Of a DNA stretch of 43,491 bases, positions 1 to 8,163 are shown piece by piece (position 1 is the first letter of the stretch; each line of letters opens with the position of its first letter). A model generated the notes under the pieces. That model did no database searches. It saw nothing but the letters and a program-made list of their open reading frames with translations, and was not told the DNA's origin. The position numbers and the translations under genes were made by a program. Location of the stretch: positions 1 to 43,491 of the forward strand of contig NZ_CAJJWO010000044.1 in assembly GCF_905196875.1 (NCBI RefSeq). Direction: 5' to 3'. This DNA is from an uncultured Parabacteroides sp. (GTDB taxonomy: Bacteria; Bacteroidota; Bacteroidia; Bacteroidales; Tannerellaceae).

Positions 1-16
1 GATTATAAATAGTTTC

Positions 17-3000
17 TTATTTTACGATTGCTTTTACAGCTGCTTCACCTTCAACAGCTACTACAACTACACCAGCAGGAGCTGCGATTGTAGCGTTGTC
101 AGAAGAAAGAACTGTGTTGGCGATTGTCTGACCAAGAACGTTGCTGATAGTAACTTTCTTACCGGCTGCGCCGTTGATTGTTACATTACCATTACCAGCA
201 ATTACAGATACTTCAGAAGCGTTGATACCTTCGTTAGCAACAGGTTTGTCGTCTGTCTTAGCGATATTGAAACGTTCAGCATCAGCGATATCTTCTGTTA
301 ATACAGCTATACCATTAACCAAACGAACAAATTCGTTATTCTGTGTTTCAATGTAGAATTCTGCTTTCTGATCATCATTTTTTGTCAGACGGAACTGGAC
401 AGCAGCATTGTTAAAACCATTCTTGCTCAGGTCAATTGTATCATTCTTAGCATCTTTTGTTCCCTTGAACTTAGAGTCCATGATAACCAAAGAATCTCCC
501 TGGTGAATTGCATCTACAAATGCCAGACGGGTATATGTTCTGCTTTCATACATGAACTTATCCAACATAGGCTTGTTTCCTGCATAAGCAGCTACAGAAT
601 CAGACAGGGTTACCAGATAGTTGGCACGAACCTGATCTACCAATTCGTAAGCATGACCATGATTTACCGGACAGAATGTTGTATCCGGAGTAAAGTCAGG
701 ACGTACAGCCAGCAAGTACTGAGGACGTGCTGTTTCGTTACGTACATAAGCTGTATCAATAAACATAGCTGCCTTGTTAGCACCATTGAACAGAGCACCC
801 AGATAGTTAAGACCTGTAGGATCTGCATCGTAACCGGCTACCTTATTTGTTGTATTTTCATACAGATAACGATTATCTTCACGAGTTACATTGATCTTAG
901 CCACATTAGTCCCCAGATTCTTCAGACCATCTTCAGGATCTGTTACACCCAAACGACGATATTTAGGAGCGTCTTTAGCTATCAATGCGAAAGTTGATGT
1001 ACGACCGTCAACAACAGTTCCATAATAATCCCAGTTAACTCCCTGCGGTCCGTTTTCACCTTCCAGATCTTCCACGATCAAAATTGAAGGATAATCTTTT
1101 ACAGATATCTTTTTCTTACCAAGTTCACCTGTCAGTGTATTAGTTTCATAATCCTTATCAGCTTCAATCAGCGCATAATAATGAGTATCCGCTTCTTTAA
1201 ATTCTTTCAGGAAGAAAGCATCAATATTATTATAGTTTACTTTACCATTTGTCAGCGTAGAGTTAACCAGCTTAAACTTACCATTTTTATCACTAGCAAT
1301 AAACAGTTTATCTTCATCCTTGACATTCTTGTTAGGAGTTTCTAACTGCAGGTAGTAAGCCATACGTTTCAACTCTTTAGCAACACCGTTTGCAGATGCA
1401 CCATAGGCAAGAGAGTCTGTTGCACGGATTAAGCGGAAGTAAACCAAGTCTTCAGCATCTGTCTTTGCTACATTCAAGATAGAATCCTTATCACTGTAAC
1501 CGACAAACAGATCAGAATTCAAATCGTTCAGATATTTCAGAGAGAATACAGTCAACTGATCTGCTGCTTCTTTGTTATCTTCAGGATTTGCAAAATAACC
1601 AAGTGTAACGTCTTTTGTAAATTCTTCCGGAACCGGAGTGAACAGTAAAGAGTCACCACTCATATTAGTGTACAGATTCTTTGTTGTTGTTGCATACATA
1701 TACTGTTCCTGAACTCTGCCGTTATCATTAATGAACATCAATGGAGCGGCAGTCTCACGGTTTATGATAGAATTCAGATTTTCACCCTTTGCCTGCGTAA
1801 CGATCCATTGAGCAGCAGGAATATGGTTTAAGTCCTGATCTTCCACAGTTGCCATAAACTGTCCACCTTCTGCTTCCAGCAACCAATTGTGAGTAATATA
1901 ACGACCGTTCAAAAAAACCTTAATAGGAGTCTTATCATTGCTGACATATTGAATTGTGTAAACACCAGCCGGGATTGCAGAAGAAGGAGCGAAAGCAACA
2001 TTCAAACCAATACGAGTATTTAATGTCGTTTTGTTGAATGCAGAGTTTTCAATCAGTTCATCAGCACCGATTGTTACTTCACGGTGTTTGGTAGCGTCGT
2101 TCAAAACAACGATCTTCACAATGTTTTCTTCTGTCGGAGTTCCGTTAACATCAACTGTATGCAGTTCCCATGATTTAACCATTTGCTGATTACTCATATC
2201 CAGATATTTAACATCTGTCAACGGATGTGCAAAACCTGCAGAACGATAGATCAAAGCATCTTCATCTTTCAACGGAGTTTTGATCACCAGAGAGTCTTCA
2301 GTAGGATAATAAGTGAACTGGAAGTTGTAACGCGCATTATAATCATGCTGTACATAAGCTGCAACATCCAGACCTTTAGTCGTTTTCAATTCAGGGTTCA
2401 ACTTACCTGATGCAAATGTAAGATGTTTGTTTCCGCTGTTGCCAGTCAGGAAAGTAGTATCTACACGCAGGAAGTTTTCTGTGCTGTTCGGCATCTGCAA
2501 TGAAAGATAACCATCGTATGTTGAAGGATATTTTTCATCCATTCCACCTAAAGCCTCTACCGCTGCAGCAATGGCAGTAGCGACAGATTCATTACCTTCT
2601 TCTTCTACATCCCCGGCAACCTCAGCCAATTCTTCAAAAGCATCTGTCACTTCCGACATGTTTGCATATTTTGATGCTACGCTAAAAGAGGTAATCGCAT
2701 TGGCAACATGTGTTTTATCTACAGCTAAAGCAGCAGTTTCAGCATCTGTTGCAGCGGCAAGGTCTGCCTTGGCTAACTCTTCATTTTCAGTGAAAACAGC
2801 AATTACGGCATCCTGATCATTTGAAGATGGTTTAGTATATGCATCACCATCTTCCTTGCCATCCACCAATGCTATAAATTCATCCAGAACTTCTGCTTTC
2901 AAATCTTCAGTTGATGTCACTGTAGCAGCTGCTACTGCAGTCTTATATTCGCCAACAGTGTTAACACCTTTCAAAGCATCTACTGCAGTCAAAAGGTTTG

Positions 3001-4621
3001 CAGATAAAGTAACGTTAGCTTCCGCCGTCGTTACAGCATTTGCATATACAGTCGTTACTGCAGCAGCTGCGGCATCTCTTAATGCTTCATAAGCAGCGTC
3101 ATCGATACCTGAAGTTGCATTGTCGCGAACATAATTAATAGCTAAAGATACCATTGTACGGTTGGCTTCAGTCTGATAACCAATAAGCTGATTTGTCAAT
3201 CCTGCATTAATTTTGTCAGCATCAGTCCAACTTGCATCATAAGTAAAGGCTTCAATAGCAGCAGCTATAATATCCGCAGCTTCTTTATCTGCATCCGCTT
3301 TCTCTTTTGCTGTAGTATATCCGGCATCCAGTGATGCAGCACTTTCTTTAGCAGCTTTCAAGCTATAAGGAGTTACATCGCCTAAAGCGGCATAAGCAGC
3401 TCTCACTGTGCTATTGTCTGCATCGGAAACATCGACAACCTTATCGACAGCAACAGCAGCCTTAAGAGCTCCCCCTGTTGCAACGCCTAATTCTTTATCA
3501 TCAGCCAATAAGTCTTTCAATGTATTTGCATCAGTCAGTTGCGCTGTAGCTTCAGTTACCAAATCAGTAAAATCTGATTTTTCAGACTTTACAGCATCTA
3601 CTGCAGCCAGAAAACTTTTTGCATCTGCTGCTTCATCAGCAATACCTTGAAGAACCTGGATCTGACGATCAGTGTATTTATTATTGTTAACATCATCATC
3701 GTCCTCATCATCGTCATCCTCATCATCATTTACAGCCAGAGTCTCAATTTGTTCTTCACTCAAAGTACGAATCAAATCTGCGATATATGCGTTTGTATTA
3801 ACCTTCTTTGCGTCTTCAACTGCTAATTTGCTATTTACAAGAACAGCTTGGTTAACAACATTCTCGCCCTGAGCCTCGACTGCTTTGTATTCACTTGTCC
3901 ATAAGTTGGAAGATCCTTTGGATACATCCGGATTAAAGGTAAGTTTGAACAACTCACTTGCATTCGAAGCGATAAACATACTGTTCAAATCGGCAGCAGT
4001 AAGAGCTACACCCTGTACTGTCATCGGTTTCAATGCCAATGCAGAAGCACTATTCTCTTTTGCCTGTGCATATTTGATAGCACCTACTTTACCGCTTTTT
4101 ACAGCTAGAGTCATTACTGAGTCCGGATTGCTGAAACGGTATTTCAAAGGAATAGGGTCTGACTTAATGCCAGATCCTTCAATACCTTCCTGCCATTCCC
4201 ATGTAGCTATTTTCCCAGGGAATTCGTAATTAATATCAGCACTCAAACCATCTTTACCGGCATTTTCTGTAGAGAACGACAAAGGCAAATTGTTGTATGC
4301 ACTTCTGAAAGTGAAGTAATACTTCTTTGTAGTGTTGTCGTAGGTAGTCCATTCGATCTTCCATAAAGTGGCTGCCAGGCTAACTTTATCACTTGCACCC
4401 ACCATTTTTAATTGGTAAGTTCCGCCTTTCATAACCAAAGCCAATACTTTACCACTGCCATCACTCAGTTGGAAAGCACCTTCTTTTTTAAATGTGTTAG
4501 CTACAACTCCGGTCTGGTTAGAAAACAAGGTCATAGAAGATGATTTCTCCTGTGCCCCTGCCGTTCCAAAACTCGAAACAAGTAGTAAACCTGCTACCAG
4601 CGTAGAAAACTTTTTGTTCAT
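17..4621 (-). CDS. Giant secreted DUF6383-domain surface protein
   Basis: This 1534-residue protein starts with a clear signal peptide (about residues 1-23, ending FGTAGA before QEKS). An N-terminal beta-rich region is followed by an Asp/Glu run at about residues 297-311, then a long Ala-rich helical section (about 315-700) that resembles stacked three-helix FIVAR-type repeats, then a large beta-rich region to about 1455. The last 75 residues match the DUF6383 pattern (GKKVTISNVLGQT, ending EAAVKAIVK), a family I know mainly from Parabacteroides. That tail looks like a type IX secretion C-terminal sorting domain, which is inference. The ATG at 4621 has an A/T-rich leader typical of Bacteroidota and no -7 box of its own nearby. 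The only promoter boxes upstream lie in an invertible-looking segment and point the other way, so expression is probably phase variable. Likely role: cell-surface or S-layer-like protein; ligand unknown. Confidence 0.85.
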   Translation of the reverse strand: MNKKFSTLVAGLLLVSSFGTAGAQEKSSSMTLFSNQTGVVANTFKKEGAFQLSDGSGKVLALVMKGGTYQLKMVGASDKVSLAATLWKIEWTTYDNTTKKYYFTFRSAYNNLPLSFSTENAGKDGLSADINYEFPGKIATWEWQEGIEGSGIKSDPIPLKYRFSNPDSVMTLAVKSGKVGAIKYAQAKENSASALALKPMTVQGVALTAADLNSMFIASNASELFKLTFNPDVSKGSSNLWTSEYKAVEAQGENVVNQAVLVNSKLAVEDAKKVNTNAYIADLIRTLSEEQIETLAVNDDEDDDDEDDDDVNNNKYTDRQIQVLQGIADEAADAKSFLAAVDAVKSEKSDFTDLVTEATAQLTDANTLKDLLADDKELGVATGGALKAAVAVDKVVDVSDADNSTVRAAYAALGDVTPYSLKAAKESAASLDAGYTTAKEKADADKEAADIIAAAIEAFTYDASWTDADKINAGLTNQLIGYQTEANRTMVSLAINYVRDNATSGIDDAAYEALRDAAAAAVTTVYANAVTTAEANVTLSANLLTAVDALKGVNTVGEYKTAVAAATVTSTEDLKAEVLDEFIALVDGKEDGDAYTKPSSNDQDAVIAVFTENEELAKADLAAATDAETAALAVDKTHVANAITSFSVASKYANMSEVTDAFEELAEVAGDVEEEGNESVATAIAAAVEALGGMDEKYPSTYDGYLSLQMPNSTENFLRVDTTFLTGNSGNKHLTFASGKLNPELKTTKGLDVAAYVQHDYNARYNFQFTYYPTEDSLVIKTPLKDEDALIYRSAGFAHPLTDVKYLDMSNQQMVKSWELHTVDVNGTPTEENIVKIVVLNDATKHREVTIGADELIENSAFNKTTLNTRIGLNVAFAPSSAIPAGVYTIQYVSNDKTPIKVFLNGRYITHNWLLEAEGGQFMATVEDQDLNHIPAAQWIVTQAKGENLNSIINRETAAPLMFINDNGRVQEQYMYATTTKNLYTNMSGDSLLFTPVPEEFTKDVTLGYFANPEDNKEAADQLTVFSLKYLNDLNSDLFVGYSDKDSILNVAKTDAEDLVYFRLIRATDSLAYGASANGVAKELKRMAYYLQLETPNKNVKDEDKLFIASDKNGKFKLVNSTLTNGKVNYNNIDAFFLKEFKEADTHYYALIEADKDYETNTLTGELGKKKISVKDYPSILIVEDLEGENGPQGVNWDYYGTVVDGRTSTFALIAKDAPKYRRLGVTDPEDGLKNLGTNVAKINVTREDNRYLYENTTNKVAGYDADPTGLNYLGALFNGANKAAMFIDTAYVRNETARPQYLLAVRPDFTPDTTFCPVNHGHAYELVDQVRANYLVTLSDSVAAYAGNKPMLDKFMYESRTYTRLAFVDAIHQGDSLVIMDSKFKGTKDAKNDTIDLSKNGFNNAAVQFRLTKNDDQKAEFYIETQNNEFVRLVNGIAVLTEDIADAERFNIAKTDDKPVANEGINASEVSVIAGNGNVTINGAAGKKVTISNVLGQTIANTVLSSDNATIAAPAGVVVVAVEGEAAVKAIVK

Positions 4622-4698
4622 AAATTTAAATTTTAATATTAATAATAGTGTTCCTAAAAACTCTTTTACAGCCAGTCTTCAGACAAGCCTATTTTAGC

Positions 4699-4733
4699 AA
4701 ATGACTAGCTAAAACGTTCCTTTTTTCTAGTCA
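4699..4733 (+). repeat. Left inverted-repeat arm of the invertible segment
   Basis: The arm contains AACGTTCCTTTTTTCTAG in its core, flanked by ATGACTAG on the outside and CTAGTCA on the inside, so each arm carries its own GACTAG/CTAGTC dyad. This dyad-in-arm structure is what a serine or tyrosine recombinase half-site pair would look like. Confidence 0.85.
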
Positions 4734-4874
4734 TCTTTTTGAGGCGATTTTAACTTTGTGCGAAAAAGAGCTAATTTCATACTAAGTTTGTTATCCAATT
4801 GATAAGAAAGCAGATAGATTTGGAAAAATTATTTGGAAAAGAATTGTAGATTAAAAATTATGCTTTACCTTTGT

Positions 4875-4909
4875 TGACTAGAAAAAAGGAACGTTATTTC
4901 TAGTCATTT
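4875..4909 (-). repeat. Right inverted-repeat arm of the invertible segment
   Basis: Reverse complement of the left arm, differing at only three positions, all in the four bases just outside the 21-bp perfect core. The -7 box TACCTTTG ends two bases before this arm. Confidence 0.85.
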
Positions 4910-5110
4910 CTATTTTTTCGTACTTAACTATTCATCAATCAATTAACATCATATTTAAATCTTTTATATTATCTGTAAATAGGTACACGCGTACATTGAT
5001 AATATACTGATAATCAATATACCAATTTTCTGATTTTTTACTACTTTCCCCAAAAGGGATGATTTTGGCCTATTTTAGGAGGGAACCGGTCACTATAATT
5101 CAAAACACAA
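4910..5110. other. AT-rich intergenic stretch
   Basis: No open frame with coding character is seen. In the present orientation the invertible promoter fires into this stretch and then antisense to the decayed genes beyond it. A short ATTGAT/ATCAAT dyad at about 4997-5020 is the only structure noticed. Confidence 0.5.
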
Positions 5111-5111
5111 T

Positions 5112-5142
5112 AAAGGCCATCGTTTTACAACGACAGCCTTTA
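5112..5142 (-). terminator. Intrinsic terminator-like hairpin after the Rpn remnant
   Basis: AAAGGC at 5113-5118 pairs with GCCTTT across CGTTTTACAACG, with small bulges, giving a stem-loop just downstream of the minus-strand stop at 5165. It would end transcripts of the remnant. T-rich sequence lies on both sides, so it could work both ways. Confidence 0.6.
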
Positions 5143-5164
5143 TCTTTATTATATAGAAAGAAGT

Positions 5165-5494
5165 TTACAAGTTATTGATTTCTTCTTCGGAAAGGCCGGT
5201 GCATTTCCTTATAAAGTCAAGGGGAGCACCTTCTGCTTTCATATTCTTGGCAATGGATATTTTCTCTTCCGCTCTACCTTCTGTTCTACCTTTAATTATG
5301 CCTTTAGCTTCCCCTTTTGCCTCTCCTTCCTCTTTTGCAAAGTCCACGATATTCGTGCAATCGCGGTACACCTTGAGTGCCTCGTCATATTCCAGACGTT
5401 CCTTTTTAGTCAGATTAGCTATACCGGCTATCTTTTCCAATTTATCGAATAGTTGTTTTTGTGCCTTAAAGGGCATACGCTCCAATTTATCCAT
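5165..5494 (-). pseudogene. C-terminal remnant of an Rpn / PD-(D/E)XK nuclease-type transposase
   Basis: The 109 residues match the tail of the Rpn recombination-promoting nuclease family. Seen here are the conserved NMDKLERMPF start of the tail, the GIANLTKKERLEYDEALKVY helix, and a Gly/Lys/Glu repeat (EGEAKGEAKGIIKG) before the closing helix. Family members are about 280-320 residues long with the nuclease domain first; that whole domain is missing. Homology continues upstream of the ATG in the same frame for about seven residues (VVFLIKN) before a TGA, so the left part was lost by deletion or recombination next to the MazE-like pseudogene. The short frame could still be translated but would have no nuclease activity. 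Confidence 0.75.
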
Positions 5495-5511
5495 ATTCTT
5501 TATTAAAAAAA

Positions 5512-5742
5512 CTACAGTATAAACATTTCTTCCAGTGTTTCAATCAGGTTATCATCTCCTGCAGCATGCATCTATGATGCGGCAGCTTCCCAATTCCTAC
5601 GTGGAACAAGCTTGATAATAATACTATTATCTCTATGCGTAATTGTTACCGGATCTTTGGCCGACAAATTTAAGCGCTTTAGAATACTGGCAGGTAATAT
5701 AACGCCCATGCTGTTTCCGATTTGTATGATACGTCTTTTCAT
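5512..5742 (-). pseudogene. MazE/AbrB-like antitoxin with an internal stop codon
   Basis: From ATG at 5742 the frame reads MKRRIIQIGNSMGVILPAS, then LKRLNLSAKD and TITHRDNSIIIKLVPR. This is the swapped-hairpin AbrB DNA-binding fold of MazE-type antitoxins. A TAG at 5572-5574 stops it after 56 residues. In the same frame it continues as MHAAGDDNLIETLEEMFIL to a second stop at 5512-5514, which is the usual acidic toxin-binding tail of this family. The full length would be 76 codons, as expected for MazE, so the TAG is most simply a nonsense mutation of AAG, CAG or GAG. No MazF/PemK-type toxin gene follows; the Rpn remnant is there instead. The shortened 56-residue protein might still bind DNA. 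Confidence 0.75.
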
Positions 5743-5836
5743 TATTATACTATATCATTTACACTACACAAATAGTGTAATAAATTTGTTGGGGAATTAA
5801 TTTTGTTCAGAATTTGACAGTTATGAATGTTGTGTT

Positions 5837-5916
5837 CGTAGGGACGGGGTTTGCCCGCCCTCCTTCACCGTTTGTTATATCAGTGTCGCAAAGGGTGGGC
5901 AAACCCCACCCCTACG
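5837..5916. repeat. Long palindromic intergenic repeat (REP-like)
   Basis: Arms of 25 bp at 5837-5861 and 5892-5916 are inverted copies with 22 of 25 matching positions; the core is GGGGTTTGCCC. The loop is 30 bp. It lies directly downstream of the RhuM-like gene and could act as its terminator or as a dispersed REP/MITE-like element. Confidence 0.75.
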
Positions 5917-5943
5917 AGGCCTGTTATTTTAGTTCACATTTTT

Positions 5944-6783
5944 CTATAAATGCCTCAACAACTCCTGTATATCTAATTGCATTTTAGAGAAGGCGAACCA
6001 TTTTTTACCCAAATCTTTTAATGAAGCGCCGATATGGTACAGTTCTCTTTCGTCTATAATGAGGAAACGGTCATGCGACTGGTGGAATTGCCGGATATCA
6101 ATGGGTTCGTATTGCGAATTATGACGCAGCAAATCTAATGATAGTTGTTTGGATAGCTGGGCAGTATAGATCGTAACCGTTACTCCGGGAATGCGCTTGG
6201 TGAAAAGTGTCAATACTGTGTCATCAATATAGTTATCAATCAGGATAAGAGAGGTAGTAGCCGTACGGATCAGGTCAGCTACAAACTTATAAGCATCGAA
6301 TAGTTGGCCATCATAGAAAACTCCTTCTACCGGCGGCAGCGATGTTTTCACAAAGAAGTCGATCTTTTGATCATGTTCAATTATTTTTGCTTCAATATTT
6401 TCGATTCTCTTATTGATAGAGTAGCCTTTAAGCAAATAGTCTTTTAAAATCTTATTTGCCCAAATACGGAACTGAGTTCCACGCTTTGATTTGACGCGAT
6501 AGCCAACAGAAATAATAACATCAAGATTATAAAATTTCTGCATTCTTTTTACCACCCTGCTTCCCTCTTCACGAACTTGTAAGAAATCCTTACAAGTTAA
6601 ATCTGCAATTAACTCCTGTTCTACATAAATATTCTTAATGTGTAGTGTAATATTTTGAGGGGTTGTCTCAAATAATTCAGCCATTTGCGCCTGGGTCAGC
6701 CAAACTGTTTCATTTTCCATTCTGACTTCCAACTGTAAGGTCTTTTCCGGTTGGTAAACAATGATCTCTCCTTGATTTTTCAT
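5944..6783 (-). CDS. RhuM-family protein with a PLD-like C-terminal domain
   Basis: The first ~115 residues match the RhuM/virulence-type DNA-binding module: VWLTQAQMAELFETTPQNIT, HIKNIYVEQEL, then RMQKFYNLDVIISVGYRVKS and the RIWANKILKDYLLKGYSIN signature. A short charged helix (about 118-140) links it to a C-terminal part with SLPPVEGVFYDGQLFDAY, LILIDNYIDD and HDRFLIIDERELYHIGASL. The last string resembles a single HKD (phospholipase D-like) motif with Arg in place of the usual Lys, followed by GAS. RhuM proteins are common on mobile and defence-related DNA, but the molecular role is unproven. A TAnnTTTG box (6806-6813, minus) sits about 23 bp before the start. It stands alone between decayed genes. 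Confidence 0.75.
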   Translation of the reverse strand: MKNQGEIIVYQPEKTLQLEVRMENETVWLTQAQMAELFETTPQNITLHIKNIYVEQELIADLTCKDFLQVREEGSRVVKRMQKFYNLDVIISVGYRVKSKRGTQFRIWANKILKDYLLKGYSINKRIENIEAKIIEHDQKIDFFVKTSLPPVEGVFYDGQLFDAYKFVADLIRTATTSLILIDNYIDDTVLTLFTKRIPGVTVTIYTAQLSKQLSLDLLRHNSQYEPIDIRQFHQSHDRFLIIDERELYHIGASLKDLGKKWFAFSKMQLDIQELLRHL

Positions 6784-6805
6784 AGCTATATAATTTCGTT
6801 TGTTA

Positions 6806-6813
6806 CAAAGTTA
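6806..6813 (-). promoter_or_regulatory. -7 box of the RhuM-like gene
   Basis: TAACTTTG on the minus strand fits TAnnTTTG and lies about 23 bp upstream of the ATG at 6783. No good -33 TTTG is seen at the usual distance. Confidence 0.45.
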
Positions 6814-7006
6814 GGATTATTATTTATTACATATCTGTTTTCTTCTCAAAAAATCATGAGAATATCACAAACAGGTTCATTATTTCCTATTAAATGAGCC
6901 ATCTGGTTATAACACACCCACGTTAAATGTTGTTATTTAGCAGCCTCCTCCAACAAGTATTTATGTTAAATCACTATGTTATAGAACATATTTAATACAA
7001 AGCTGT

Positions 7007-7014
7007 TATCTTTG
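7007..7014 (+). promoter_or_regulatory. -7 box of the LrgA/LrgB-like operon
   Basis: TATCTTTG lies 26 bp upstream of the ATG at 7041 and fits the Bacteroidota consensus. A -33 element is not clear. Confidence 0.5.
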
Positions 7015-7040
7015 CAGTGACTATTAAACAGTAAAGAGAT

Positions 7041-7391
7041 ATGCTAAAACAAGCATTTTACATTCTGTTCTTCTATTTTACCGGAGAGTTTATCAGCTCT
7101 TTTATCGACGGTTTCATCCCCGGAAGCGTGATCGGTATGATATTGTTGTTTCTGGCATTGGTTTTCAAACTGGTAAAACCTGCAAATGTTAAGAAACTGT
7201 CGACTGTACTGACAGAGAATATGGGTTTGTTCTTCCTTCCGGCAGGTGTCGGGCTTATGACTTCGCTGGGTGTTATATCGCAATATTGGGCAGTCATTCT
7301 TACTGCATCCGTTGTCAGCACCATCTTAGTAATTGCCAGTGTCGCACTTATCCAGCAAAAACTAGGCAAGGAGGGCGAAAGCAATGAATAA
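7041..7391 (+). CDS. lrgA: CidA/LrgA family holin-like membrane protein
   Basis: A 116-residue protein with four hydrophobic segments and no large soluble part. The family pattern is visible in FIPGSVIGMILLFLAL and ENMGLFFLPAGVGLM. CidA/LrgA proteins are small inner-membrane, holin-like proteins that act with a LrgB/CidB partner in controlling murein hydrolase activity or in exporting small metabolites such as pyruvate; which applies here is unknown. The gene overlaps the downstream lrgB-like frame by 8 bp, so the two are translationally coupled. The ATG at 7041 follows GTAAAGAG and a TATCTTTG box. Confidence 0.88.
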   Translation: MLKQAFYILFFYFTGEFISSFIDGFIPGSVIGMILLFLALVFKLVKPANVKKLSTVLTENMGLFFLPAGVGLMTSLGVISQYWAVILTASVVSTILVIASVALIQQKLGKEGESNE

Positions 7392-8082
7392 CCTCGCACA
7401 ATCGGAAATATTTGCACTCACACTGGTAATCGGTACTTACCTGGCTGCACTGGCCTTATACAAGAAAACCCGCATCAGCCTTTTGCACCCGTTATTGACC
7501 TCCATCCTCGTTATTATTGTCGTACTAAAGACAATGGGCATAGAGTATGAGTCTTTTCAAAGAGGGAGTCATCTGATCCATTTCATGCTGGGCCCATCGG
7601 TTGTTGCACTGGGATTCGTACTCTATGAACAAATGCAGTATCTGAAAGGGAATGTGATCTCTATCCTCACCTCTGTATTCGTCGGTGCCATCGTCGGAAT
7701 TGTGAGTGTGATCGTGATCGGTGACCTTATGGGAGCCGACCAGGCATTGATCGCCACCCTTCAACCGAAATCCGTAACGACTCCTATCGCTATGGGCATT
7801 GCTGAAAAGTCCGGAGGAATACCTTCGCTAACAGCTGTCATTGTTGTTGCCGTGGGTATATTCGGCAGTATCGTAGGCCCGTTTGTTATGAAAGTGTTAG
7901 GCATTGAAAGCCGGATTGCCAAAGGTCTGGCATTGGGAGCATCTTCCCATGGCGTAGGGACTTCAGTCGCTATACAGATCGGAGCTATTGAAGGTGCACT
8001 GAGCGGATTAGCCATCGGACTGATGGGAATCATGACGGCTATTCTGGTTCCTGTTATCAGTTTTATCATTTCCCTGTTTTAG
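7384..8082 (+). CDS. lrgB: LrgB/CidB family membrane protein
   Basis: A 232-residue, very hydrophobic protein of the LrgB family. The recognisable stretches are FMLGPSVVALGFVLYEQ near residue 70, LQPKSVTTPIAMGIAEK near 125, and LALGASSHGVGTSVAI near 180. It is the partner of the preceding CidA/LrgA-like protein. Together they are expected to form an inner-membrane complex. The length is normal for the family (about 230). Confidence 0.92.
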   Translation: MNNLAQSEIFALTLVIGTYLAALALYKKTRISLLHPLLTSILVIIVVLKTMGIEYESFQRGSHLIHFMLGPSVVALGFVLYEQMQYLKGNVISILTSVFVGAIVGIVSVIVIGDLMGADQALIATLQPKSVTTPIAMGIAEKSGGIPSLTAVIVVAVGIFGSIVGPFVMKVLGIESRIAKGLALGASSHGVGTSVAIQIGAIEGALSGLAIGLMGIMTAILVPVISFIISLF

Positions 8083-8163
8083 GAATTTCCTGCATCAGGT
8101 AGCATTCGTAAATCATATCAGACTGATTTGCAACTCTTTTCTGAACAAAAAGAATGTTACATG

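Larger units (their letters stand above)
4699..4909. promoter_or_regulatory. Putative invertible (phase-variable) promoter segment, OFF orientation
   Basis: Two 35-bp arms (4699-4733 and 4875-4909) are inverted copies of each other with 32 of 35 matching positions, including a perfect 21-bp core (4713-4733 / 4875-4895). The 141 bp between the cores hold a Bacteroidota-type promoter on the plus strand: ATTG at 4843-4846, 19 bp, then TACCTTTG at 4866-4873, right against the right arm. Two further plus-strand TAnnTTTG boxes lie at 4751-4758 and 4783-4790. No CAAAnnTA (a minus-strand -7 box) occurs in the segment. As written, the promoter therefore points away from the DUF6383 gene. Inversion about the arms would place the -7 box at 4735-4742 on the minus strand, giving a leader of roughly 105-110 nt to the ATG at 4621. 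No recombinase gene is in the window, so the invertase would act in trans. Confidence 0.8.

Noticed and set aside
503..997. Plus-strand frames inside the DUF6383 gene
   Set aside because: They are antisense to a clear large gene and have Cys/Ile-rich, non-protein-like composition.
4997..5020. ATTGAT/ATCAAT dyad
   Set aside because: Six-base arms in A/T-rich DNA are expected by chance.
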